DNA of 64,000 bases, taken from assembly GCA_947650365.1 (NCBI GenBank), contig OX393550.1, positions 96,514,951 through 96,578,950 of the forward strand, read 5' to 3'. The translations under genes were made by a program, and so were the position numbers. The stretch comes from Chamaelirium japonicum. Taxonomy: Eukaryota > Streptophyta > Magnoliopsida > Liliales > Melanthiaceae. Below, one piece after another: positions 43,832 to 56,740 of the stretch; position 1 is the stretch's first letter; every line of letters starts with the position of its first letter. The notes beneath the pieces were generated by a model, which saw only the letters and a list, made by a program, of their open reading frames with translations, searched no databases and was not told the origin of the DNA.

Positions 43832-46103
43832 TGTACCATCCTAAAAATATTAATAATTTAATCTAATATAATAAGGAATTTTTTTGTACAAATTTTAAAA
43901 TAATAATCGGGTTGCGCCATTGCATCCGGCTCGTCGAAACGACCAAAAACTATATACAACCTTTTATGTTTTAAGCACGTTTAGAATATTTAAAAAATTA
44001 AAATAAAAATGGCCAAAGGTAGGGTTTGAACTATAGACTTATCAGTAAAGACTTATACCTTTCCCCTTTGACCAGAAAGCCTTCGTAATTTTTCATTCAA
44101 AATTTCAGTAAATAAATATTTGTAGTAGAGGAAGACAAGGCTCAACTGAAGTAATGAATAAAATAATGGGCTATTTTGTAATTAAGACCCTAGACTCTTG
44201 GTATTCCGGAAAAAGGCCTATAAAAACCCCCATATACTCCATAGTTATGCACTCAAGCCCCCAGTCTCGAAAAACGTGCCCCACCTAGCCCAGCCCAATG
44301 CCGATCGCCGCCGCTGCCGCAGTGCCGTCGGCCGCCGATCGCCGCCGCCACCATTCCGGCGATGGTCGCCTCCGGCCATCATCGCCGGCCGTCGCCACCA
44401 CTCTGGTGACAGCCGCCACCGGCCATCACCACCGGCCGCCGCCACCACTCCGACCACTGCCGCCTCCGGCCATCACCGCCGGCCGCCGACCGCCACCGTC
44501 GGCTGTCGCCGCCACCCCCGGTCGCCACCCCGGGTTAGTCGGGTCAGGTATAAAATTTAAACTTATTTAATTCGGGCTCGGGTTTTAACCCATTAGATAT
44601 TCTAAGTGCAACTTCAAAAATATGAGTAAAAATAGACTAGTCTGATTAGAACCCATAACCAACATATTCCTTTTTACGTTATGCTACGAGTTGCCTATCA
44701 ATAAATATATAGATTATAAGGGTAAATTATATTGATCATATTTTATCCGTACGAACTCCGAATTGAGCCCCGTCAGTGGACTTGGACTTGTAATGACAAA
44801 ATACACCTACTGTGATCATAATATGCCATAACCGACAATTAAAAAATAAATTTACCATTTTACCCCTAAGGTAAAATGGTCATAACTATTTCATTGGAAC
44901 TCGGAATCGAATTCCGTCTGCGATCACATGATTGTGGTTATGATTCGGAACCACAGATATTATAAAACCCTAAAACAGGGACCTAGAGAAAGATCATTTT
45001 ACCCTTATATTATATTTAGATAATAAATTTATTAATTTGACTCGGAACTTGATTCCGTTTGCGACCACGTTTTCAGAATGAAAAACCCTACAACATGGAT
45101 ATAAATTCAAATTATTTTAAAAATAACCTAACTATCCCTATATGATAAAATACATTAAATAAAATAGTTTAGCTATAAAACCAAAGGCATCAAACATCGA
45201 AATATGATTCCGTCTGATCCTTGTAAAATAAAATATAAAACTAACAAAAGATAGAAATATATTTCAGGTCATGAACTTACTAAGACATCTTTATTGGGTG
45301 AAAGATTCTATGACTCTTCAGGTAGGGGACTAAACATAGTAGATTCTTGATAGTATATATCATTAAAATAATGATAGTGTGCTATGGATTAGTTAATTTT
45401 TGAAATATATTAATCATTTAATCGGGTGTGGGGCTGTCCCTGGCTTGTGGGCCTAAAAGATAATACTGGGTGTGGGGCTGTCCCTGGCTTGTGGGTCTAA
45501 AAGATAATCCTGGGTATGGGGCTAGCCCTGGCTAAGGGCAAAAAAAAACCTAGGTGTGGGGCTAGCCTTGTTAAAGATAAAAAGTCCCTGGGTATGATTG
45601 AGATTCCTATCTTGGTTTGAGCCTAAAAGGGAATCAGATGATCAATAACTTTTAAATTACTATTCATATCACGTGAACTATTTTCTTCAGTACATTTATC
45701 TTATCATGAATGAACTAGGTTAAATAGATGAGTCAATGGATTAGACTCACCCCCCTATAGGTGTTATGTCTTCTACATAGACTGACCCTACAGGACAAGG
45801 AGAGGAGGAATAACGAATAGAGAATGAACCGGAGGGGATCGAGGACCCACTATATACTCCATACTACAAGGAAGCGGGAGCGAAAATGTGAAGAGTTGAA
45901 GATTCCAGATAACGCGTTAATGTTTTTAAGTTTTTATATATCAAGCCATGTATCAAAACTTTTTTATATTATAATACATGGTTATAAATAAAAGAGGCTC
46001 AATTAATTTCCATATTTGATGAGATTCTTTTGTATCAAGTTTTTCTTCTAACACCCCAGTGTTATACGGGTTGTCTAAATCCGTAAAATATCGGGGCGTT
46101 ACA
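43832..46103 (+). mobile_element. 2.27-kb solo LTR with GTGCC target duplication
   Basis: TGTACCATCC...GGGGCGTTACA, flanked by GTGCC at 43827-43831 and 46104-46108. No PBS, gag or pol inside. It resembles long gypsy LTRs: AT-rich start, a GC-rich GCCGCCACC block (44280-44530), a minisatellite at 45424-45565 and a conserved end. Ends are close to those of the solo LTR at 31986-36153 but the interior differs. Confidence 0.8.
45424..45565 (+). repeat. Minisatellite (~50-bp unit)
   Basis: GTGTGGGGCTGTCCCTGGCT is repeated about three times, followed by a diverged GTGTGGGGCTAGCC copy. It lies inside the solo LTR. Confidence 0.85.
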
Positions 46104-46108
46104 GTGCC

Positions 46109-46990
46109 ACATCCCTGAAGCTCAACCCTTCTATCAACTGTTGGAGGGGGACCGTACGACGGCCGTAATCCTCCCCCACAGGTTTTACCTTATTCACATT
46201 ATGTACGGTCCTTGAACCATCTCCTCGATTCATAGAACGCATCCAGAGAAAGTTATAAGTCCAACCCTAATAACTATACTCTCCGTGAGTGCATCGTACT
46301 AACGCACGGTAGATACATATGTGCATGTGTGTGTGTGCTAGGGGACAACCTCGGAGTAGTACAGAGACACTCATAGTCAACCCCTTACATTCAGTGGGCC
46401 TCGTTATATGAGTGTAATGCACCGATACATGTTGCGAATCAAATAGTAGACTTCATTAGGGGCACCCTAAGTGTTTACTAAGGGCACCCCGATGATGGTG
46501 AAATCACTATTAAAGTCCCACGTGAATGCGCCATGCGAGTCTTCTCGCAAGGGGGTCGGTTAACTAGTGCCATGTAGCTATTTTGGAAAACCAAGATTTC
46601 TCGATGAGTTAGGGGGGCCGACCCTTTGTGTTAGGAGACTTCCATGGCCGGCCCTTCCCTTGCGTGTAGGAGTTGTGAACTCCATAATAAAGGGGGCCGG
46701 CCACATATAGGGGGTTTGACTTTAAGGGTGCCAACCTACGGGCTTACACAAGGAGGGAAAGAAGCAAGGGGGTCGGCCCTATATACTAGCTTACACAAGG
46801 TAGGGGTCGGCCCCTATATAGGAGTAAGGGGAAAAGGGGCCGGCCTCTTGATGAAGCCCTAGCCGTCATGTCCCCTCTCTTCTTCTCTTTTCTCGCGTGT
46901 GCATGTCGGTTTGGATTTTCTTCCGAGACTTCCTCGCGCGGTGAATCGAAGACGGAGAAGACTCGTCACATGGAAGCACTCAGATATCCA
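46109..46990. other. LTR-like sequence, host of the solo LTR insertion
   Basis: Non-coding. The 46590-46850 part has recurrent GGGCCGGCC and GGTCGGCCC(C)TATATA words in about five copies. Probably an older LTR element interrupted by the solo LTR. Ends not found. Confidence 0.35.
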
Positions 46991-46995
46991 TCGAT

Positions 46996-47092
46996 GAGGT
47001 GCTCTAACGTCTCTACATCAAATTGAACTTTTAGTCCAATCCTATATCAAATCTGATGAAAATTTTGATGTAGGATTGGAGATGCTCTAAGG
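46996..47092. mobile_element. Very small MITE
   Basis: GTGCTCTAACGTCTCTACATCAAA at the left pairs with the reverse complement of TTTTGATGTAGGATTGGAGATGCTC at the right; about 97 bp. Similar GAGCATCTCCAA termini are common among plant MITEs. Confidence 0.5.
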
Positions 47093-47817
47093 TCACTTAA
47101 TACTAATGGCTAATTTAGTACTAAAGGTCAACACCAAACTCAGTTGGCTATTTCAGAGGACTTTTACGAAAAGCGGGAACCAAAAAGAAAGAATTAGCTG
47201 AAAGGACTTTGTCAACAGGGCACAGTAGGCTACAAAAGATTTCTTTGTCTCTCCATAGCTTCTGACTTGGCCTCAGCCCATCCCTTACAAATCAAGCAAA
47301 GAAACCTTTAGCTGATGACCCCATGACACATCATGTGTGGACATAAACTAAGGCAGAGATCTCACTGCCCTCCAATTAAGCAAGGAAAGGGATTGCCCAC
47401 CAACTAACCTCACCACATACAATAGCCTCCAAATCGAACAAACACAATATTGAAAGCTCTGCAAGATCAACAGACAATTATTCTGATCTCCAGGTCTGAT
47501 TAGCCATTGCCCCGCGCGCACCTCGGCTGGCTCCTGATGTTAGCCCGCCCACCAAATCCCCCCGGTGCCCGCTGATAGGACCACAGTGACGATGTCGACT
47601 GCATCGGTGGTCGTCGTGTGTTCGATAGCTCAGTTCTCGTGCTGTAATACGGCATTTAATTGGTAATTAGCAGATCAGAAGTAATCAAATTACATATCTA
47701 CATCGATCGTGTTTTTCATTAGTAATACGTGTTCTCAGCAATACTGAACCGAACCGAACCAAATCGAACTTATTTTATTGGTTCTTTACAGTACCAAGGC
47801 CCCTCAAGTGGGCATGG
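47093..47817. other. Intergenic, nothing recognised
   Basis: Mixed composition with no ORF, RNA gene or repeat structure that I can name. Confidence 0.4.
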
Positions 47818-48296
47818 TAGGGCTGGTAATTTCAGACCCGACACGAAGTTAGTGGGTCTGGGTCAGGGCTAAACAGGTTTGGGTCGTAAACGGGTCTACA
47901 CGATAGACCTGTTTAATAAACTGGCCGGGTCCTGCAGGTTTAGGGTTTGGACACGGTAGATCTGGGAAGACCCGTTTAAAATTCAACGGGTCGTGTTGGG
48001 TCGGGTCGGGTCGGGTCTACCCGCAATCCGATACTGTAATATATAGTATCAGTGGGTCTATCGGGTTAGGTCGGGTTGAGTCGGATTGGGTCGGATCGGG
48101 TCAACTGAATAAACCCATGTGGTAAACGGGTCTAACGGGTCTTATCGGGTCTACCCGTATATAAATGGGTCGGGTACGGGTTTAGGTTCTAGACACGATT
48201 AGTTAAACGAATCGGGTCCGGGTCTAGAGGTTTTGGACATGACCTGAAACTAGCCACGACAGGAACCCGACCCGGCACGACCCATTGCCAACCCTA
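47818..48296. mobile_element. hAT-type MITE, same family as 40706-41155
   Basis: 479 bp from TAGGGCTGGTAATTTC to CCATTGCCAACCCTA. The flanks GGGCATGG and GAGCATGG form an 8-bp duplication with one mismatch. Interior alignable with the copy at 40706 almost end to end, with the same GGGTC modules. Confidence 0.82.
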
Positions 48297-48559
48297 GAGC
48301 ATGGCATTTGAATTGTGAGCATAGACCAACCCAATATTACAAGAATGACAAAGGATGCCGTCTTGATGACGAAGGATTAGCCTAACAAACACACGCATGC
48401 TAGGGTTTGGATAATGTCGTATCAATTGTTGTTGGTCAGATCAGATCAGGTATTCGAAGGAATCGGGATTGGTTGGATATTAGTTGATGCTTGTCTTTGT
48501 GTTTATTCGTATCAATTGTTGTTGGAGGGCAGATCACATACTGTCAATGTTAATTACTT

Positions 48560-49640
48560 TCCACCGGCAATGTCGGTCCCAATTCTCGAAGAATAGCATC
48601 CCGACTTCCTTACATCAACTCGTGTTCCATCTGCAACTTGGAGGCCGAGTCAATTGAGCATGCTTTATTATATTGCTCGTATGCCTGAGCGGTGTGGTTT
48701 GGTTTGGGCTTGCAACTTAATATAGAGGGTTGTCGTCTATATTAAGTAGTGGATTTGTCGTCTCTTGATGCTTGATCGAGGAGACAAAGTCTTCGTTCAA
48801 ATATGAGATGATTATTCTCTGAAATAATGAAAGGCTAGGAGCCGATGGGTGTTCGATAGATCCTGCCTGAGACCAGAATCGATCTTGATAGCTTCTAACT
48901 CGCTTTTCAGAGACCTATCTTCAGCTTATCAAAAGGGTACAGAGGGCCATCTGTTCCGTGGCCCGGATCAAGAAACTCTTAAGGTTAATGTTGATGAGGT
49001 TTTGAGCAGTTCTCAGCCGGCAGTTGGGGCCATCATCAGAGCCATCATCAGAGGCAGTTTAGGCTCCCATATTCTCTCAAAGGGAGAGATTTTCAATGGA
49101 TGTGAAGTTATTGAGATCGAATCCATAACGATCCTTCAAGGACTGAAAGCTCTCCAGAGAATTGGGGCTTCTGATGTTGTCATTGGGGGCAGGGACGAAA
49201 CCATAATTTTATGTTGGGAGGGGCCAAAGCATAATAATTTCATCTAAACGGGGCCAAAGCATAAACAAAGAAAAATTTATATACTAAAATTCAAACCTTT
49301 TACCATATAACTTTAAAAAAAATATAATTGAGGGGGGGGGGGAGACATGGCCCCCCTTGGTCCATACATAGTTTCGTCCCTGATTGGGCGTGACAACCAG
49401 GTTTTGTTCCACCTCTTGTTGGATGGGGACCTTTCCCCTCCATGATGGATACACAACATAGTATCCGACTGCAAGATAATCTTTAGTAGTTTTACCTCCT
49501 GTAGTTTTTCCCATGTCGATCATATGGGATAATAATGCTTATGCTAATGCTTTGGCCAATCTCAGTCTTCAGGAGCTTTCTTCTTTCTTTTTTTCCCCTT
49601 CTTCCTTTATTCCAAACTATATCAATCTCCACTCTCATAG
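48560..49640 (+). pseudogene. LINE remnant (zf-RVT and RNase H), interrupted by a MITE
   Basis: The zinc-binding motif CSICNLEAESIEHALLYCSYA (split here: CSICN then EHALLYC) at about 48628-48690 and an RNase H run (LKVNVDEVL, IEIESITILQGLKAL, SFSHVDHMG) follow plant L1 order. The frame shifts several times. The RNase H is cut at 49189 by a MITE and resumes at 49391. Confidence 0.7.
49190..49382. mobile_element. 193-bp MITE inside LINE RNase H
   Basis: Termini CAGGGACGAAACCATA and (reverse complement of right end) CAGGGACGAAACTATG. Flanks ATTGGGGG (49182-49189) and ATTGGGCG (49383-49390) form an 8-bp duplication with one mismatch, which suggests the hAT superfamily. Contains a G-run at 49331-49342. 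Confidence 0.82.
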
Positions 49641-49837
49641 CTAAAGAGTATACAATAATCCTTACTTTTGAACAGGGCCGCTATGAATAGAACTCCCATA
49701 GTTCCTACAAAAAAATAGCCTTAATCCCAATATTTGTGCTCGAATTAATGGGATCTTCGCACATTTTGTTTCACTAACTTTATGGGCTACATACATTCTT
49801 TGTTAAAGAAAGGAAATATATATACGGATGAAATAAG

Positions 49838-50135
49838 TGTAGATATCCTCACACGAGGCTAGGGTTGAACACCCATAAGGCCCCCATCTCGAGCGCAAAC
49901 CCAGAGGAATTAAGACGCACACCTAGGGCACAACCTGACCACACTTTGGCTCGACTAGAACCTGGTTAGGCGGAATCTTGCATTGATACCATTTGTAGAT
50001 ACCCTCACGCCCCAAAACCCAGATCGTTAGAGAAGGTTCACAGAGGGTATATGAAGACACCACCGCCCAGCCCCTAGCTGATGAGAGACTAAACCCAACA
50101 ATAGCTAGTATACTCGTACCTATAGTGTTTATGCC
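49838..50135 (-). mobile_element. Possible TRIM-like remnant
   Basis: TGTAGATATCCTCAC at 49838 and TGTAGATACCCTCAC at 49994 look like two LTR ends. On the minus strand the second is followed by TGGTATCA (49984-49991), a truncated tRNA-Met PBS. Boundaries are uncertain. Confidence 0.35.
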
Positions 50136-50510
50136 ATTGTTGTAATTTTGTTTGATTTCCCCCCCCTCCCTTTTGGTGGCTTTGTTACAACTTATTTACT
50201 TGCTATCTCTGAGATGAAAGTCTAGTGCAAGCGAGGAACAAAAATCAATATGGTCATATATTTTGGATTCATCAGAAATCAAGATATTCCACAAAATTAT
50301 AAATCAAAATATCGTGATTTTTTTGCGGTATCTTGCTACATAAGTTATTTGGGGGTTTTATTTCATCTAGGTGGGATGAAAAATTAAAACAATATATTTT
50401 AGTTGCATAAGTGCTACATAGCACTGCATGATAATATATATTTTGTGATATAAAATAATATATCACAAAATATATCGATTTTTAGTTCCATGAGTGCTAC
50501 ATAGCTATGC

Positions 50511-51354
<844 letters not shown>

Positions 51355-51858
51355 TGGCGTAATGGAAGCGGGGTCGAAGAGGAGCACGACTTCTTCGATT
51401 GACGACAGAAGGACGTTGCAACGATCCCCTCTCAAGAACTCATGAATCTCACAAGATAGAAGAACATTGGGAATAACAATCACTTCATAAGAAATATCAA
51501 AATCTGGATGTTATTACATGCTAGTAGTAGGCCTATATATAGAGCTCAGCCGAGTACTAAAAAGGAAAGAAAATAAAAATAAAATAAAAAAGTAATAACA
51601 TTTCTTAAGAGTCTTTGATATGGCCCAATTTATGGTCTTGGTGCAAGATAATGTGGATACCAATTTTTCGTTATTAATATTTTTCTTCTTTGGGATCGGA
51701 TGTCATTTCTTCTAAGTTTTTGTAGTTGCCATCTTTAGGAGGGAGGCATGTTGACTTGCCTCTTTTGGAGAAGTATGGGCTGGTTGTAGTTGCCACTTTT
51801 GGAGAAGTATGGACTGGTTGTGGCTGCCTCTTTTAGAGAGGCTTGATCTACTGTATCA
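51355..51858 (-). repeat. 3' LTR of the gypsy element
   Basis: Starts TGATACAGTAGATC on the minus strand right after the polypurine tract AAGAGGAGGACTA (51859-51871), and ends ...GCCA at 51355. About 85-90% like the 5' LTR by eye. Confidence 0.85.
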
Positions 51859-51899
51859 TAGTCCTCCTCTTAAAAAGAACTCGGACCCGAGTTTCCTTG

Positions 51900-54800
51900 A
51901 ATAAAGTTTGGCTCATGAAAGTCGTATAAATATTTGACGTTGAATGTATTCGAAATTTTATAGTTCTTTGGTAGGTTCACAATATAGGCGTTATCGCTGA
52001 TTTTGCTAAGGATTTTGTAATGACCCACTTTCTTCATCTTCAACTTATTGTAAATGCCACTGGGAATCTCTTATTTCGCAAATGTATCATAACTTGATCG
52101 CCTTTGTTGAAGGTCTTTATTCGCTATGATGGTCGTCAGTTTGCTTGTACCTGGCATTACCTTTTTAATATTTTCTTTTACTTCAGTATGAATGTCAGAG
52201 ATTTTCTTTATCATGCGGTCCTCCGAAATATTCATACTCGAGAATTTTGGAAGCGGTACAAGATCTAGGTGTGGGTGGGAGATTGATCATACACGATCTT
52301 GAACGGGGTCTTGTCGGTTGATCTATTGGGTATATTGTTGAAGGCGAACTTGGCCTAGGCAAGCGCTAGGTCCCATTGCTTCGGTTTATCTCGGCCAGGC
52401 ATCTAAGGATGTTGCCTAAGGTATGATTCACCATCTCTGTTTTTTCATCGGTTTGTGGGTGACGTGTGCTACTGTACTAGAGAGTGGTGTCGAGGCGCTT
52501 CCAGAGGGTCATCCAAAAATGGCTGAGGAACTTGGTGTTTCCTGTCGGAGGTGATTATCTTTGACTCACCATGTAATCGAACGACTTCCGGAAGCAAGAT
52601 TTATGATGTTGACTGCGTCCGCCGTCTTCTTGCAAGGCACGAAATGGCCGGCTCATCTTTGAGAAACGGTCGACTACCAAGAAGATGGAGTCAACGCCTC
52701 TCTAGGTGCGGGGAACTCCAAGGACCAAGTCCATGGAGAGATAGATCCACTGGGTGTTTGGGATAGAAAGTGGCATGTATAGCCCAATGTTTTGTGCTTG
52801 TGTTTTGGCAGTTTAGTAGGTGTAGCATTGCTACACGAAGTCGCTTGTATCTCGTTGAGTTGTGGCCAGTAGTATCTATCCTCCACATGGGAGATAGACT
52901 TGTCCCACCCTGGATGGCATCCGAGTCATCCGTAGTATATATCTCACACCAATTGCTCTTGGAGGGAACTGCGGGGAATGCGAAGTTGATTATCTTTGAA
53001 GAGAAAACCTTCTTGGATGTGAAAATCTCTAGTGCTCGCCTGGTTAGTGATGCATCGCTCCCAGGCGTCTCGAAGGTCTTCATCTTTTGGATACAATTTC
53101 TTGAGGTAGTCAAAGCCTACTACCTCCGCCTGCATGGTGATAAGAATGGCTGCTCTTCTCCTGAGTGCATCGGCCATTGTGTTTAGCTTTCCCGATTTGT
53201 GTTTGATCATGTAGTTGAATTTTTGGATGCAGGCTATCCACCGAGCATGCATCCGATTGGTATATTTCGAGATGTTGAGGTACCGGAGGGCTTGATAATC
53301 GGTGTGCAAGAGAAATTCCCTCTGGATGAGATAATGTTTCTAGTGCCTGAACCACTACATATAGTTCCAGTTCGTAGGTTGACAACTTCGTTCTCGCCTC
53401 GCTGAGCTTCTCGCTAAAGAAAGCTATTGGCCTCGCTTCTCAGGACAAGACTGCACCAATGCCTATCATGGAAGCATCGCAGTCGACTTTGAATAACTTC
53501 TTGAAATTTGACAGAGCTAGTACTGGGGCCGTCGTGAGCTTAACTTTGATGGCGTTGAAGCGCTGCTCAGCCTTGTTGGTCCACTGGAACTTCTCATTTT
53601 TCATGCAATTCGTTAGGGGAGCGCAATGCTGCTAAAGTTTTGTACAAGCGGCTATAGAAAGTCCCCAGGCCATGAAAGCTCCTGACCTCGGTGGTACTCT
53701 TTCAGGTAGGTTACTCATGGATAGCCTTCACCTTGTCTGCATCGATACAGATCCCTTCATTGCCTACCACATATCCTAGAAAAATGAGGCTAGATGTTAG
53801 GAAACTATATTTTTAAAAATTATGTACAACTTGGCTTCTTGAAGAGTTGAGAAGATCTGTCGTAAGTGCTGGATGTGATCCTCCTCTGTCTGGCTATATA
53901 CCAGAATATCATCAAAGTAAACCATAATAAATTTGCAAATGAAAGGCTTCAAGACTTGGTTCATCAATCTCATGAAAGTACTCAGGACGTTGGAGAGGCC
54001 GAAGGGAGAACAATTTTGTTCCAACCTCTTTAAAGAGGTTGGAACATTCTTTGCTCTCTCATTGGTCCATTTCAAGGGCATGCTTGTCATTTCATGCTTT
54101 TAATCATGGTAAAATGACCAAAAGCCCTTGAAATGGACCAATGGGAGAGCAAAGAATGTTCCAACCTCTTTAAGGCCGAAGGGCATAACAAGCCACTCAT
54201 AGAGGCCCTACTTCGTCTTGAAGGCTGTCTTCCATTCGTCGTCAGGTCAGATCCAGATTTGGTTATAGCCGCTCTTGAGGTCGATCTTTGAAATGAATTT
54301 AACGCCCTCCAACTTGTCCAGCATGTCATCCAGGCTTGGGATCGTAAGCTGGTACTTGATGGTGATCTTGTTGATCACCTGACTATCGATGCACATCCTC
54401 TAGCTCTCATCTTTCTTTGGTGTCAGCAGTGCCGGTACCGCACATGGACTCATGCTTTCATTAACTAGTCCTTTGCAGATGAGCTCCTTTATTTGACCTT
54501 GCATGATGTCGTACTCCTTTGAGGTCATCTGGTAGTGTTGAAGGTTCGGGAGACTTGCACTAGGGATGAGGTCAATGTGGTCCTGGATGTCTTGCATCAG
54601 TGGTAGCTCATCTGGGAGGTCTTCTGGCATAATTCCGCAAAACTCTTACAGGGAGATGTTTCACGACATCGGGGGCAATGACATGCTTGGCTCCTACACC
54701 TTTCATCAGTAGTGCGTAGAGGATACTTGTATCTTTTAGATCACACTCAAAATCATTAGTAGCCAAAAATGATTGCCCCTCCACTTTGGACGCTTTGGGA

Positions 54801-55154
54801 CGACTATTTTCCTTCATCGGCCCGAGGATGACCTTCTATCCATCTTTGATGAAGGCATAGATGTTTTCTTGGCCCTTATGCACAACATTCCAATCAAATT
54901 ACCATGGTCTGCCAAGTAAAATATGGCAAGCATCCATCTCCACAACATCGCACTGGATGTCATTTTTATACGTTTTGCCGATAGATAGGAGAATCGTGCA
55001 CCGTCTGGTTACCTTGAGACCATCGACGGCTTTGAGCCACCCAATGTCGTAGGGCTTCGGGTGTACCTCTGTGAGAATCTAGAGCTTGTCCACTATTGAT
55101 CTGGAGATGATGTTCTCACTACTTCTACCATCGATGATGACATCACACACCTTG
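51900..55154 (-). pseudogene. Gypsy pol remnant: RT, RNase H, integrase N-terminus
   Basis: RT start [14 protein letters not shown] and [20 protein letters not shown] (54400-54630), RT core [12 protein letters not shown] and YFDDILVYS (53797-54010), RNase H tail HTDYQALRYL and HKSGKLNTMADAL (53180-53309), then the integrase N-terminal region (52944-53180). The catalytic YFDD is still present but stops, frameshifts and an inserted MITE break the coding region. 51900-52900 is more decayed integrase. Confidence 0.85.
54007..54172. mobile_element. 166-bp foldback MITE in the gypsy RT
   Basis: Arms of about 60 bp: GAGGTTGGAACATTCTTTGC at the left and GCAAAGAATGTTCCAACCTC at the right, continuing with CATTGGTCCATTTCAAGGGC paired to GCCCTTGAAATGGACCAATG. 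AGGCCGAAGGG flanks it on both sides (53996-54006 and 54173-54183), a 9-11 bp duplication as made by Mutator-like transposases. A 28-bp palindrome covers the left junction. Confidence 0.88.
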
Positions 55155-56700
55155 TCATAGACAATACACTGTGTCTGGAAGATGCGATGTCATTGGGATT
55201 CGGGATCTTTGCATGGTGCATACATAAGTACGTCTACGTATAATGAGTGAGAGATGGTCTCCCTCATCATCGTATGTGACTTCCTCATCGTTATTAGCCT
55301 GTTCTTCGGGTGCTTCTTCATCGTAGCCTTCATTTGTTTCAGCAATGTTAGCATGCGTCGTTGTGGATAATGATTGGAGCAGTGCCCCACTTGATTGCAT
55401 CGGTGGCACTTGTCTCCCCTTTGAACAGCGTAGGGGTTTGTAGGCAGAGTTCACACGGGGTTTGTGGTGCCGGTCGTCCTTGCTTGACTGGTGTTGGCTC
55501 CTTTATTCGTAGTAGCTGACCCTTCTTTCTCAGGAGTTTTTCCTCGATTGGTCGAAGAATCGCTTGCTCGGGTTTGTGCGAGTACTGTTGGGTTGATGGA
55601 GTTGTTATGGGGATTTGCCTTCTGCTCTAGTTGTGTCTCCACATACATGGCTAGTTACACCACATATTCCAGATAGACAAGGTCTTAGACTGCTAGTCAA
55701 AGTCCTCCGATGTAGTATGCTACTTGCTGAGCGTTGGTCTCCTTTAGATTGTTACGGGCTGCTAGATGGAAGAATTTCGTCATGTACTTATTGACAGTGC
55801 GAGGGCCCTACCTATAAATTTGGTATTGTTAGAATAATACCTGGTTGTAGTCTTGTGGGAGGAAACACGCACAAAGAAACTGCTTCATTCGTGACCAAGA
55901 ATGGATATGATTATTTGCAATCCGGGTACGAGATTGTTGGTGTTGCTCCCACCATGCGGATGCACCTCCATTGAGTTTCTACGCCACCAGCTTGATCTTC
56001 TTCTCTTCCATTGTATCCATATAGTCCAAATCGCTCGACTTTAGAGAGTCAGTCGAGAAACTCTTCGATGTTAAGGTGGTCGGTGAAGGTGGGCAAGTCC
56101 ACCTTCATGCAGAAGTCACGGTTATTACCGCCATTTCGGTAGCCTCCATCGAAGTTGCCGGGGCCGTAGTTGTAGCCGCCATAGCCACCGTAATGGCCGC
56201 CATGGGTCGTCGTTTTTGCCTTGATAGCCACCATGATTGCCACCATTGTATTCGCCGCGACAACCGTAGTTGCCTACCCATCCATGGTAGAATCCACGAC
56301 TTCCAGGGTAGTGATCGTAATATCCTCCTATAAGGCGATTGTCACCATCGTAGGGATCGTATTGTGGGGGAAGCACCTCCTCGTCGCTTGAATAATTTTT
56401 ATAGGAAGTCCTACGATCTTGACATTGTGCGTCTTTATGAAGGATGTCATTCCGTTGAAGCGATTCGATGGTGGTGTCTCGACTTTCCTTGCGGTGGGTT
56501 TACTGATCCGTTTGGTGTGCTTGAGGGAGCCCTCCTCCGGGAATCTGGTCAAGATCGAGAGCATGCGTTATCTTCACAAGGATCTCTCATATCCCGACCA
56601 AATATGCTTTCACTACCCGATGAAAAAACCGTGAGACCCTCAAAAGGTAGTACTCCTAGATCACCGTCTGTGGAGTTGGGGTTTCCCGATCCATACTGAG
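55155..56700 (-). pseudogene. Gypsy gag remnant
   Basis: Contains a Gly/Tyr/Asn-rich low-complexity region (56049-56376) and a zinc knuckle CHRCNQVGHCSNHYP (about 55350-55400), in which the last cysteine of CCHC is replaced. Several frames are needed, so it is not functional. Confidence 0.7.
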
Positions 56701-56725
56701 CGGCCATCGGAGCGGGATAACGCCT

Positions 56726-56737
56726 GCTTTGATACCA
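56726..56737 (-). other. Primer binding site (tRNA-iMet)
   Basis: The minus strand reads TGGTATCAAAGC three bases after the 5' LTR; two mismatches at most from the standard TGGTATCAGAGC. Confidence 0.75.
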
Positions 56738-56740
56738 ACT

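Noticed and set aside
45424-45565. CRISPR-like array (regular repeats)
   Set aside because: Repeats are contiguous minisatellite units without unique spacers, in a plant LTR.
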